Origin: Eunapius fragilis
Taxonomy: Eukaryota > Porifera > Demospongiae > Spongillida > Spongillidae
Direction: 5' to 3'
Assembly (NCBI GenBank): GCA_963681505.1
Contig: OY811992.1
Location: 3,225,072-3,289,071, forward strand
Length of the DNA stretch: 64,000 bases
Part shown: positions 15,064 to 37,300 of the stretch, piece after piece
Position numbering within the stretch: position 1 is the stretch's first letter
Layout of the letters: each line of letters starts with the position of its first letter
Notes under the pieces: generated by a model
Database searches by the model: none
What the model saw: only the letters and a program-made list of their open reading frames with translations
What the model was told of the DNA's origin: nothing
Position numbers and translations under genes: made by a program

Positions 15064-17631
15064 CTGGATTGTCGTCGACCGGTGACTTTGCCCTGTGCGT
15101 GGACATCTCTCCGAACCAGCACGTGATGGAAGGCTGCATGACTGTGGAGGTACCCTCCTCGCAGCGCACAGAAGACCTCTGCAGGAGGTTGTCCACCTCG
15201 CTCAGCCTGACAAAGTGCTGGGCCCCAGCCTTACTCTTGGCGCACCGGCACGACACGCAGAGGTGGAAGTCGAGGTGGGGCATCCACTGCTGTATCAGGT
15301 CGCTCACGGCTGCCTGGAGGAACATGAGCACCGCCATGCAGGTGTCGGGATTCGGGGCCGCCTTGTTGTTGATGAGGTCGTCCAAATTGGTCGGGGCGAA
15401 GCTCGACTCCGACGACCTCCCCCACTTGTGGAGGGAGACCTGGATGCTGCAAGGTTCGGCCAACAGGAGCAGCAGAGACGAGGGGTCCACCTCGAAGGTG
15501 GCCGCATTCCGGTACACCGAGAACCCCTTCTGGTAGCACCCCATGCACCGCACAAGGAGGCGGTGGAAGAGGCTGGTGGGGAGGTGGTCGCTGAACCTGA
15601 AGCACAGGGGCTCCGCGTCGTAGCAGGGAGTGCCAAACACGCGAGGCGGGGCCGCCTCCTCCACAAGGGAGGGAACGACGATGACGGTAGCGGCAACGGC
15701 AAACTTGGAGACCCGCCGAAGGCCCAGGCCACCCCCACCTCCACCACCCCCCACACGTGCCTCTCCATCAAGCCCCGTGCTCGAGAGCGAGGGGGAGAGT
15801 GAGGGGGAGTCCACCCCCATGCAGTAGAGGAGGTCCATCTTGTGCATGATGGAGAGGAGCTCGTCCCTGTGGGCGCGGCAGTCCCTCCACAGGTAGTCCA
15901 GCAGCTGCATGCTCAGGTGACCCCTCTTCCTCAGGACGCTGCAGTCTGCGGCCAGGTGGTGCGGGATGGAGCGCTGGTCCCTGAGCGGGGCCGACAGGAT
16001 GGCGCTCAGCTGGGTGGCAAACCAGAAAGGGTTGGTGATGACCACGTCCTTGAGCTGGTGCACCATGCCAAAGTGGAGGATGACCTGGTTGCGGTGGAGG
16101 AACTGGATCACGTCCTTCACCTCCTCGAGCTGGCACAGGTCGCACAGCTCCGACACCAGCTTGGTGGTCTCCAAGAGGCTCGTGAAGTAGACGCCCTTCT
16201 GGCACATCCCCCTGAGCCGCCTGACGCACCTCAGCCACCTCAGGGGAACCTGCTGCCTGCAAGTCTTCTTCACCAGCTCCGCTATGTACTGCCGGAGGTC
16301 CTGGAGGTTGGACTGCTGGCTGCTCTCGAGGGAGGCGCTCACCACGAACCTCTGGCTCGCGACAAACTTCTCGTAGGGGGAGGCCCCTATGGCCTCGTGG
16401 AGCGCCTCAAAGTGCCTGTCCGCCTCCAGCGCCGTCACGGCGTCCGAGTGGGTGCCCACCAGGACGATGCGCGGACCCCTGAGCGACATGTCGACGTTGT
16501 TCTGGGACCAGTGGAGGCAGATGTGACTGATCTCCGACATCACCTGCTGGAGGTACGGCCCCCTGGTGGTGGCGGTGGCCGTGCCGAGGTGAGGGCGACC
16601 CCCGGAGGAGGTTCGTCGCATGGGGTTAGGGGAGTGCTGCTGTTCCTCCTTCCCTATGGGCCTCGAAATGTCCACCGTCAGGATGCAGACGCACATCTCT
16701 GGTACAAATAGGTACTTGACAGCCGCAAACGGGCTGCTCCCCGGGACGTCAATCAGTCGCACGTACAGTTTGGTGGGGAGCGTCCCTCCCACGCAGGTCA
16801 CCAACTCTTCCTTGATCTTCTCCACCAGACGCTCGGGGAGCGACGTGTTGAGGTGCTCGGGGAGGCTGACGTTCCTCGGCGGCGGTCGCTGCGGCTGCTG
16901 CGTGGGAGGGGCCGCCACCACCTCCTCCTTGAGCGTGGTGGGAGGGAGGTGGTTCTTCTCTCCCCTCTCCCTCAAGCTGCTCCTGATCTTGGAGGTGAGG
17001 GACCTGATGAAGGACAGCTTCTTGTCGGGCGGAGGGGAGGAGAGCACGGTTGCCACGGGCTGGCTCCTCCGGAGACTGCTCCTCTGCAGGTGGCCCTCAG
17101 GGGTGTCGGAGCCCAGGACCTCGTACGACCCCGAAAGCCTGTGGACGGCGCTTGCGTGCATAGGGGAGGAAGAGCCGTTGGAATGGAGGGTGGGGGCTCC
17201 CGCAGTAGTGGTGGTGGTCGTCGCGTCAAATCTCAGTAGCCCGCTGGTGCTCGAGGACCTCTTCATGGGGAACAGCGGCAGTGGGGGCAAGAGGCCGTCA
17301 CCGCCGTCGTCGTTCAGCAGGGCCCGCGTGTGCTTGAGGACGTCGTCGATGACTATCTTCACCAGCTCGTCCTCGTAGACCAGGCCTCCCTCGACGGGCA
17401 GCCACGCGGACGAGGCCTGAAGCTGCCTGTAGGCCTCCTCTATGCCGATGCGGAGGGAAGGGGGCTCCGCTATCATGAACGGCTCGCCCTTGAAGAACTT
17501 TGCCAGGCTGGTCTTGCCGGAGCCCTCTGGCCCCAATACGGCCACGGTACCCACGTGCAAGGTGGCCTTGCGACTGATCGGAGCCTCGCGGTACGCCTTG
17601 GTGGCTATCGGGCTGACAATGATGCTCTCCA
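15064..17631 (-). CDS. Roc-COR GTPase (ROCO family), large exon
   Basis: A 2.57-kb exon (about 856 codons) between an acceptor after a C-run (17632-17650) and a donor inside GTGTGT sequence (15063). The Roc G domain has P-loop GPEGSGKT (about residues 34-41), a G3-like DVPGSS (about 297), ILTVDISRP and a G4-like VGTHSD (about 391). A long Ser/Pro/Thr-rich insertion of about 150 residues separates the P-loop from G3. The COR domain follows (about 455-640): RLRGMCQKGVYFTSLLETTK, VIQFLHRNQVILHFG and ITNPFWFATQLSAIL. The C-terminal part has cysteine-rich segments. ROCO proteins act as large GTPase switches, often with kinase or death domains. The first codon here is GTG after an acceptor, so 5' exon(s) exist but I could not find them. 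The exon is strongly GC-rich relative to its surroundings. Confidence 0.85.
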
Positions 17632-18791
17632 CTGGGGGGGGGGGGGAGGGGGGGGAGGGCGTGGAAGTGGATGGTGGGAAGAAGATTGTGGAGTGGGAGA
17701 GAGAGAGAAAAAAAGAAAGTATTGGTAATGTGCATAATCATGCTACGTACAGATTTACAACAAACCAACATGGCTGCAGATAAAGAGTTGTTCACTTATT
17801 TTTGCAATGCTGTTGAATTGAGCTCTGTTTCATATTTAAATCAGGCTGATTAATGTCTGTAAATCTAATGCATATGTATTGAGTATAGTAATTTTCAAAG
17901 TTGGAAATAAAGCAGTTTTTGCAAAGATTAAGTAACTATCTCATTTATCTGTAAGGTTTATGTAAGACCATCTGTAAGCTTATGTAAGACCATCTGTAAG
18001 CTTATGAAAGACCATCCGTAAAGCTTATGTAAGACCATCCGTAAAGCTTATGTAAGACCATCCATAAAGCATATGTAAGACCATCCGTAAAGCTTATGTA
18101 AGACCATCTGTAAAGCTTATTTAAGACCATCTGTAAGGTTTATGTAACGAACACTAAAGTGTGAACACATAAAGTCAATGAAGAACATAGGTGGATGCAC
18201 TGTAACAACCACACAAAAAAATGCACTTCCCATGTTTGGTTAGAGTTGCAGTTCAGATCAATGGGCCAAGTCTTTCTTGCATGCCCAGTGATTTCAAGTC
18301 CCGACAAACATGCCGACTTTCCATAATATCACCCCCACACCCCGCCCCTGCATTTAAATACTAGCACAAGAAGTGGCAGGTGTTACTGTGTGTTGTTAGA
18401 TTTCATCTTCATTGATTTTGGCCACTAATCTCATTGTTATTTACAAGCCTGGGATAGATAAGCCTGAGTTCAAAGTTCAATTTCAATGCAAGCAGCTACT
18501 GTATTTCATGCACAGTCATAAATGTATCGTCGGATGGGAATTTAAATGCAGCATAATGACAAGGTAACCTGGCAATACAAGTCATTGCACAGCCTACACT
18601 ATTCAAACAGACAACAGCTTGCTCCCCATTTCTATATAGTGCACACCAAAATAAAAGGGAGGGAGGGGGGCTGTACCTTGGGGCACAATGGACAACTTAA
18701 CAGGTGGAGTGGGTACCGGAGCCTTCTCACCTGTGTGTGCACAGGGAGGCATATAAAAGACACATCATCGGAAAACAGCAGTATAGGATCA
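17632..18791. other. Gap between Roc-COR exon and Csk-like copy 2
   Basis: Should hold the missing 5' exon(s) of the Roc-COR gene and the 3' untranslated region of Csk-like copy 2. A C-run acceptor is at 17632-17660. No kinase, ankyrin or leucine-rich repeat sequence was recognised in it. Confidence 0.4.
17950..18150. repeat. GTAAGACCATCYGTAAAGCTTAT minisatellite
   Basis: About eight head-to-tail copies of a 23-26-bp unit (TTATGTAAGACCATCCGTAA and variants) upstream of the Roc-COR exon. Units differ by single bases. Confidence 0.85.
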
Positions 18792-28857
<10,066 letters not shown>

Positions 28858-30060
28858 TGCTGTGGAGCTGGTGGTAGAGCAGTTCTGGTGGAGATGGAGA
28901 GGAGGAAGTGGTGTAAGGGAAAATGAACAACCTTGTTCACTGAAACATCACGTTAGACAGTACAATGAAAGCTCTGCCAGGCATAGCCATATCTCGTATA
29001 TATATATATAGCTTTAAATTTTGCATGTTGGCTTAAATCCCTTTCGCACAACATACTAACGCCTCGCATAAGTGTATTCAATCTATGCACACCCAAGCCA
29101 AACACCGCCCCCACATACGCACGCACGCACACACACATACACATACACACGCACGCACGCATCCGTAACGCAATGCTGCGATGCATGCACCACGGTTGAC
29201 CGCATTACGTTGACTTATACGGGCGAGAGTATACACAAACGCCACACGCTTTGGCACAACGCCCCCTCAAAAAGTCGTTGTGCTAGGCAGCCCTCGGTAA
29301 GCAGTAGGTGGAAGGCGCAGAGCCCACCACCGGGAAAAGGTTTAAAGGGCGGAACACAGTATATCCCTCTAACCCACTGGTGTCCCTTGGCTTGCGGGCG
29401 GCTGGCTTATTTATTAACCAGCAGGGCAGGACCAACAGATACCGCACTGCGCATACGTGCACTATACTCCCCCCCCCCCTTCACACCTCACCTTTTCTCT
29501 TTTTCAAACTTAGAATGTTATCGACCATGGTGCAAGTGACAGCTATGTTCTCTTTCACACGCACACACTCACTACATCACATACACATGCAAGGCCCATC
29601 TTTGTTACAGACGTACGCACACGCATACAGCAAACAAATATTCGTGTGCCGTCGAACAGACGAGATCATGGGGTTACTTGTAACGCACAAGTGCCTTTTT
29701 AAAGCAACACATCTCCATACCCTCCACATTCACCTCCCCCCTCTCATAGCCGGTAAAGGCACAATGCTGGACTCACCGAACGCTTTCTCTTTCCCCCCCT
29801 CCGCTAATAGCTGCACGTGCGGTACGAGAGAGGTATCACGGCAGGTCCAACTACCTTCACGAAGCGAACGTATTACTAATGAATATCTTTGCTGGCAGGA
29901 AGTAAGCAGTACCGCCCATCGAGGGGATGTCGGAGGAATATGTCACGAATCAGAGAGCTGAAGTGCCTTCCGAATCGCTGTTAACTATACCAGTACGTTA
30001 GCACACATTACACCTCATGCCTTACGCTTTCAATATGAAAGCGAGCGGGGAAGGGTGTGG
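28858..30060. other. Divergent intergenic region between Csk-like copy 2 and RING gene
   Basis: The two genes are transcribed away from each other across this 1.2 kb, so it probably holds both promoters. A short TATATATATATA run lies at 28998-29010 and CA-rich runs at 29115-29155. No coding exon was recognised. Open frames on the plus strand (29072-29961) have no domain. Confidence 0.45.
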
Positions 30061-30068
30061 GGGGCGAT

Positions 30069-31744
30069 ATGATATTCCCCACACTCATCCAGGTCTCCTC
30101 CATCGCCGAGTACTTCAAATGTGTGATATGCATGGGTCTTATTCGGTCTGCCACGATAATCCACTGCGGTCACAGGTACTGCGAAACCTGTATCATCCAA
30201 TGGATCAACCTTACGTACGTAACAAATCCTACCGTATGACGTAATGTTATTGCCTAAACCCTAACAGGCACAAATGCCCCACGTGTAACAAAACCACCAC
30301 TAGCGATCAGTTAATTTGCGACCACGGATTCGACTCACTCGCATGTAAGTGCATCTTTAGTTTGTTATTACATAATTTATGTAATAATGTTAGTGACATA
30401 CGACCATTACGTTAATTAATAGTTCGATTATTAATCCTTTTTCAGTTACTGAACAATCAATGTACGCAACGTTGTATGATATTTTTATCCTTGCGGATTA
30501 ATATATGGAAGCAAAATCACCCTTGTGATACTTTTTCAAAAATTCCAGGACAAGCAAAAGAGAAAAGTAACGCTCGCATTGAAATGTATGGCTAATAATA
30601 AAATCAGTGCCTAATAACTTTATGATGGATAGGATGCGTAAGACCATTTGATAGAAGCTCTTTGGAGTTCACGGAAAATCAAAATTTAAAACTTGAAAAA
30701 CTACCCAGAAGGGTGATTTTGGTGGACACTGTCCCATATATATAGACCATCAAAATTACACATAAATCAACAAGGGTAAATGTTCCATTTACTTGTTTTT
30801 AAGGCTGGATTTGCGGCAAGACAATCATCATTTTAGAATGTCATGTTAAAACTGGACTATCACTAACACAAGTGCCCAATCCCTTGTACAGAGTAACCAG
30901 TCGTTACAAAGGAATTAGCAGCCCATATAATATAATTTTGCTTTCTATTTTTTGCAAATGATACACCTTTGCGCATGTTAACAAATAATTAACTAACTGT
31001 TAAAACTTTCCATAACACAGCCGATGTTCCGATAGCTTTGCACTAATTTTCCACATGCAGGTGACATCAGCCATTTTAAAGGCAATACGGGGAAGAAACA
31101 ATGTGACCAGATGGTATCTGAATGTATGTTCAGGGAAGGTATTTCATACTTGCAGGACATTTTGCTTTAACCCTTTCTTGCTTGGCATTTTTCTAGTTAC
31201 TGGTACCGCTTTTGAAAAGAAGGAAATTGGCCTTACTCCACTGGAAGCAGTGCTTCAAAGTGAGGATTATCATCATGCAAATTAGACATCACACACCTTC
31301 ACATGCAGTATATAATTTCTAATTCCAGCACCGGGCTTCATGGATTAGTTAGGATTAATAGCCCTAGATACGTTTTCCCATTTTGAAGGAATAGGGGCCG
31401 GGAAAAAATACGCGTTAATCGCTTGAAGACGCTAGTGAAATATATAGGGATTTCAGTATATATTACATACCTGCATGTAACTGACACTTGAATTTTTGTT
31501 GAACATTTGTAAGCCTATATTCGCAGTGCTATATATATATTTTACTGTCAAATGTGTTATACTAACAAATGCACAGCCACAACAAATAAAAAATAAATAT
31601 TCAATCCCCTATTCCATATCATGATCACATAAGATATACTTATTTAAAAAATCCATAACCATTCAGAGGGGAAGTAGTGGGGCCACAGTCCCCCTTCCCT
31701 TCTGAATGATGTTTACTTGGTAATGAAATATTATTGATTCGGGA

Positions 31745-31779
<35 letters not shown>

Positions 31780-32228
31780 GGGGAATGAACTGTTTTATTT
31801 TGAAAGACATGCCATGGCATACCGAGATTTTTGAGCAGATAGGTGTGGGAGACTTGACATTGCCAGGATAAATATGGACCCTGTAAGCACTACATACCTT
31901 CTCAATGTCTCCACACACATGCACCCACCCCACAGAACACCTGAAGCACAACATGGCTCAGCATGAGGCCTACCACCAGAAGTTGGTGGTGGACTACCAG
32001 ATTGGACTGGCCAAGCTAGCTAGGGAGAAGCACACTGAGGCACAGAGGACCATGTTTGAGTTCCCTCATGACCCCAACCATCCAGGTAGGAATGGGGACT
32101 GGGCAAAGGTGGGACTGCAATATGTGTTAAATGCAGGAATGAACGAAGGGCTACTCAAGATATGAGCGGAATGTGTTTATGTTCAAGGGTTAGAGCCCTT
32201 GGCATGCCAAATGGACCTGCTGCACCAG

Positions 32229-32303
<75 letters not shown>

Positions 32304-34326
32304 GATGTTTACCTGAGAAAAGCTTGTAAACAATCCTAGACCCTTCCTGGCTGGTGGAGGAATACGCAGAAGTGCTATGCAACACTCAAATTGTATTTCA
32401 TACAGTGCCAGTTTTTTAGTACTCCTAGTGTTCGCCACCCGCGAGTACCGATGTCGGTTGTCTTGAATATACAGCAAACAGGAGGGATAATTATATGTGT
32501 GCGTGTAGCATGTATGTTTATGTGTATACTAGTATGTAGAGTAATGGAGGAGAGAGGCCATGGTGTGGTAAGGAGTATGTGGAGTAATGGAGGAGAGGCC
32601 ATGGTGTGGTAAGGAGTGTGTGTGGAGTAATGGAGGAGAGGCCATAGTGTGGTAAGGAGTGTGTGGAGTAATGGAGGAGAGGCCATGGTGTGGTAAGAAG
32701 TGTGTGTGGAGTAATGGAGGAGAGGCCATGGTGTGGTAAGGAGTATGTGGAGTAATGGAGGAGAGGCCATGGTGTGGTAAGGAGTGTGTGGAGTAATGGA
32801 GGAGAGGCCATGGTGTGGTAAGGAGTGTGTGGAGTAATGGAGGAGAGAGGCCATGGTGTGGTAAGAAGTGTGTGTGGAGTAATGGAGGAGAGAGGACATG
32901 ATATGGTAAGGAGGGATCTCCAGGGAGGTGGTGGGGGTATTTTGGACATTCATTTTCTCTCCATCAGCAAGTTTTATAAATCGCTATGTCATTCTGAATT
33001 TAGATATATAACCTCATCGTATTTCTATCTCACTTCCCCCCGCCCCCTCCCATCTGATTCCCAGTCCGTATGGCCCAAATGGCGTCTCTGGAGGAGCAGT
33101 GGGAGGTGAAGAAGAAGAAACTGCAAGATGAGCTGGAACGTGTGGAAAGAATGTTGGCTGATGCTTATGATAGGTGTGTATATGTGTGTATGTGTGTTGT
33201 GTGTGCATGTGTGTTGTGTGTGCATGTGTGTATGTGTATGTGTGTTGTGTGTGTGTAGTGGGGGCAATCAGATAATTATGTAACCTGTGAATATGTGTGT
33301 GAGTTTGCAGAGTGTACAAATCTTGGGTATTAACTTTAATACACACATGTCCACACATACACACATGCCCACACACTATGTACATACACACATGCCCACA
33401 CGCATATGTACATACACACATGCCCACACGCATATGTACATACAAACATATGTACATATGTATATACACACATGCCCACACATACACACATGCCCACACA
33501 CATATGTACATATGTATATACACATGTCCACACACACATGTACATACACACACATGTACATACACACATGTCCACACACATATGCACACACATACACCAT
33601 CAGATACCTCACAGAAAACCTGTCTCCTCCCTCCACCATACCCATCTCTGTAAAGCTAACCTTCCCTGAGAAGGGGTTTGAGGCCACTGACATAGTGTTG
33701 AAGCCAGATGAGACGATGGCCTCCATTGTGAAGAGGCTACAGTCCCTCATGGTGGAGAAAGGAATGGAGATCGTCCATTTCCCTTCACTGGATGAGATGG
33801 GTGTATCCTTTCTCAGGTTAGGCCAACATCATTATGCAACATTATTAGCAGGCCATTAGGAAATTATCCACTGTTTTAGATCCTTCTCTTCCCATTCCTT
33901 CTCTTGTTGTCTCGATTCCATCCCTTCTCTTCCCCATTTCACACCTTCTCTTCCTCATTCCATACCTTCTCTTCCCCATTCCATACCTTCTCTTCCCCAT
34001 TCCATCTTCTTCTCCATTTCATCCCTTCTCTTCCCCATTCTATACCTTCTCTTCTCATTATTAAAAAAATCCCCTTCCACCATCCACCCATCTGTCATAC
34101 CCTAGTCCATTTGACCCTGCTAGTGGAGAGGAGGAAGGCCCCCCTGATAAGATGGCCCAGGAAATCAGCTTCATGAACCAGGTGGTCCAGCCAGACTGCA
34201 GACCTGTGCTACAGTACTCCATTGTAAGCCATTATAATAGTGTAGTCTGTGAGTCATTGGTATAATTAATTATGTGACCCCACGGGCATAGGCTGCACAT
34301 GTATGCTCTCAACTGCTTACATCACA

Positions 34327-34367
<41 letters not shown>

Positions 34368-37300
34368 ACACACATGCAAACACATAACCATATCCTACAC
34401 CTCCATGGATATTAGTTAATTGAAAAACACACCCACCCTCAGTAATTGCTCAGTAAATTCAGGGATACTGTGTTCAAGTTTGCACTTTTTTCCCAGAAAC
34501 TCGGAACAGAGATACGTTTCAAAGGAAAACTAGTTTTGCAATGGTAGGAACGCCAGTGGTGGATACAGAGAGGGGGGTTGAGATGAAATTCACAATCAAT
34601 TTTCACCATATACGGACTCTACAATACCATTTATGGTGAAAATTGAAATTGATTATGAATGTAATCTTAACCTCTCCTCTGTATCTGCCCCTGGAATGGC
34701 ACATTTCACAAAGTGTACTTATTGTATTCTGTAATCAACATACACGTTGTGGTTACTATGGTTCCCAACTTTCTGTTTGATGCAGTGATCTCCCAGTGCA
34801 GTACACATGTAAGTCTAATTGTATGTGTATGTGTGTGTATGTGTGTTTGTCTTTATAAACGATCAAGGATATTGTTTTTAAATGAGCGCATGTACAGGAG
34901 AACTTCCAGGCTGGGTTTTCCAAACAAAATCCAGGGAGGTAGAGTGCATGTGGCCCTCAATGAAAGTGACGCTCACACCTGCACATGATCATTTACGTAA
35001 AAAGCTCCTAATCAAGCGGCCCGCAGTCTAGATCTGGAGAGAGCCAATTGTGTTGCTCTTAATCATGAGGGATGGTATTTATTTGGTACTGCAAGCATGA
35101 GTAAGCGTGACGATAAAATGATTGGTCGAACCATAGATGGACTGACTACCTATGATAGAGTAGCACTACGGTCAAACAATGTGCCACGAAAAGGAACTTA
35201 TCACAATGTTGTAGAATTAAATTCATACATGCAATACAGTGAAATTCAGCACAATCAAAAACGCATTAAAAAATCAGTATGGCAAGAAAGAAGTTTTAGA
35301 TGATTGAGGTATTCATCTCTTAGAAGATCAAATGTTGTGGACCTAATGCATATTTTTTTCCCTTTTTGCTGCAACATTCGCATAATTATAATAGCAGATT
35401 CATCGTGGGATAAGTGAAAGGCATGTCTTTGCTAACTGAGCACATAGCAACCATTGGACATACGTTAAATGTGCTATCATGATTTGTCACCATTGCCCTT
35501 CCATTCTCATGTACACACTCATGCTAATAAATTTATTATTCATTGGACACTGCAAGTTGCATAATTGTATTATTAATCTTGTTGTAAGGTTTATTTCTTA
35601 GATGTGCTAATTTAAATTAACCATTTTAGTTATTTTGATTTTCACCATTCCTATGCTAAAATATTTGTACTGACATATCGATATGGGGCAACCCTGTAAA
35701 AAGAATGCATGTGGAGGAAGGTGCAGAAGTTAGGGATGAGAATCTGCAGAATAGTGAACAAAAATGTGAAATGAAATCTGACTCCAACTATTAGCTGTAG
35801 AGGGAAAAAAATAATAATAAAGGAAACATAACCCTTGTTTGCTGCAATGCGAGGGCTCTCTCTACTCCCCTTGATGCAGCGTAAGTACTGTGTAGATAGT
35901 TTGTGCTTTATGATGATGTATTGATCCCTATTTGTTTTTCAACAATAAAAAATAAATTTTTAAAAATAAATGACACCGAAATATTATATTCTTGGTTATA
36001 TTCACACCTGAGTGTCGTAAGTGAATGAGCTGCTTCCTTCCCGTGTAGCCGACATGACACAGGTGGGACATGAACTGCAGAATAGGGCAGAAGGCCTCTC
36101 AATTAGTGAACATGACAGGTTCGATCTGGACCTTCTTGTGGTGATTATTTCAATATTGTAGGGTTGATGCACAACTGTTGTTGTGTAGGAATTAATTATC
36201 ATTGCTTTAAGTCAAAGTTTATTCTTAAAAAGATACCTAGGTTCTCTACAACTTCATTGTTATCCATCATGGAGTTACAATGGTCTGAATTTTTAATTAT
36301 AATTATGTACACAATTCAATCACATGCTAAGCTTGATACTAAAAACGTTAGGTCGGTTTTTGCAAGCAATAGCAATTTTTGTTTGTGCTTTTCTGTTAAA
36401 GGTTATTAATCATAGATCTAGAGAAATGAAGATTGATCATCAGAAGGCATTGTTTGATGCAGCCAAGCGGGGATCACTAAATAAGGTACTACTGCCCACA
36501 CATTTGCCTCAATGAGAGAGAGAGACTGGTGAGAGAGAGAGGAGAGAGGGAGGGAGGAACAGAGAGGGAAGGTGGATGCAAACACGCTGCACATTATCAA
36601 ATGCAAATATGTCATAAAATTAGTATCCACATGCACTCCTAGCTCCATGGCGTAGAATTGTCATCAATTAGAATAGTGTCCAGCAAAATCACCCTTGTGA
36701 TAATTTTCCAGGACAAGCAAAAGAAAAGTAACACTTGCATTGAAATGTACGGCTAATTATAAATTCCGTGTCTTATAACTGTATGATGGATAGTACATGT
36801 GTAAGGACCATTTGATAGAAGCTCTTTGGAGTTCACGGAAAATGAAAAAAATTTGAAAACTTGAAAAACTACCCAAAAGGGTGGGCAATGTCCCAATTAA
36901 TAAATATTCACACGTACACTCTACATAAACACAATACACAGTTCTTATAACAACAGGACTATTACTGGGGCTCAATCCTACAAAGGATGGCTGATGCGAC
37001 TGACCTAACCAGGCAGGTGTTCAGCCTGCCATAAGTCATGTAAATTTACCTTTAATAAACGAAATAATTTTTTAGTCGTTAATCCAAAAAGTATTATTGT
37101 GTACATGCAAGGACACATTCACATGATATGATAGTTGATGTACTTGTGTCTACCCACCATCCAGCTGAGGAATCTTCACATGCAAGGAGCCAAACTTGAG
37201 GCTGTAGATGACAAAGGCTGGACACCACTCCACTATGCTGCACAACATGGGAGAGAAAGCATTGTGGAATACATAACACAAAAAGGTAGTGGACACAACT

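Noticed and set aside
14987-17783. Several long open frames antisense or offset to the Roc-COR exon (for example 15842-16711 and 16620-17378 on plus)
   Set aside because: They are shadows of a GC-rich exon; only the minus-strand main frame shows domain motifs.
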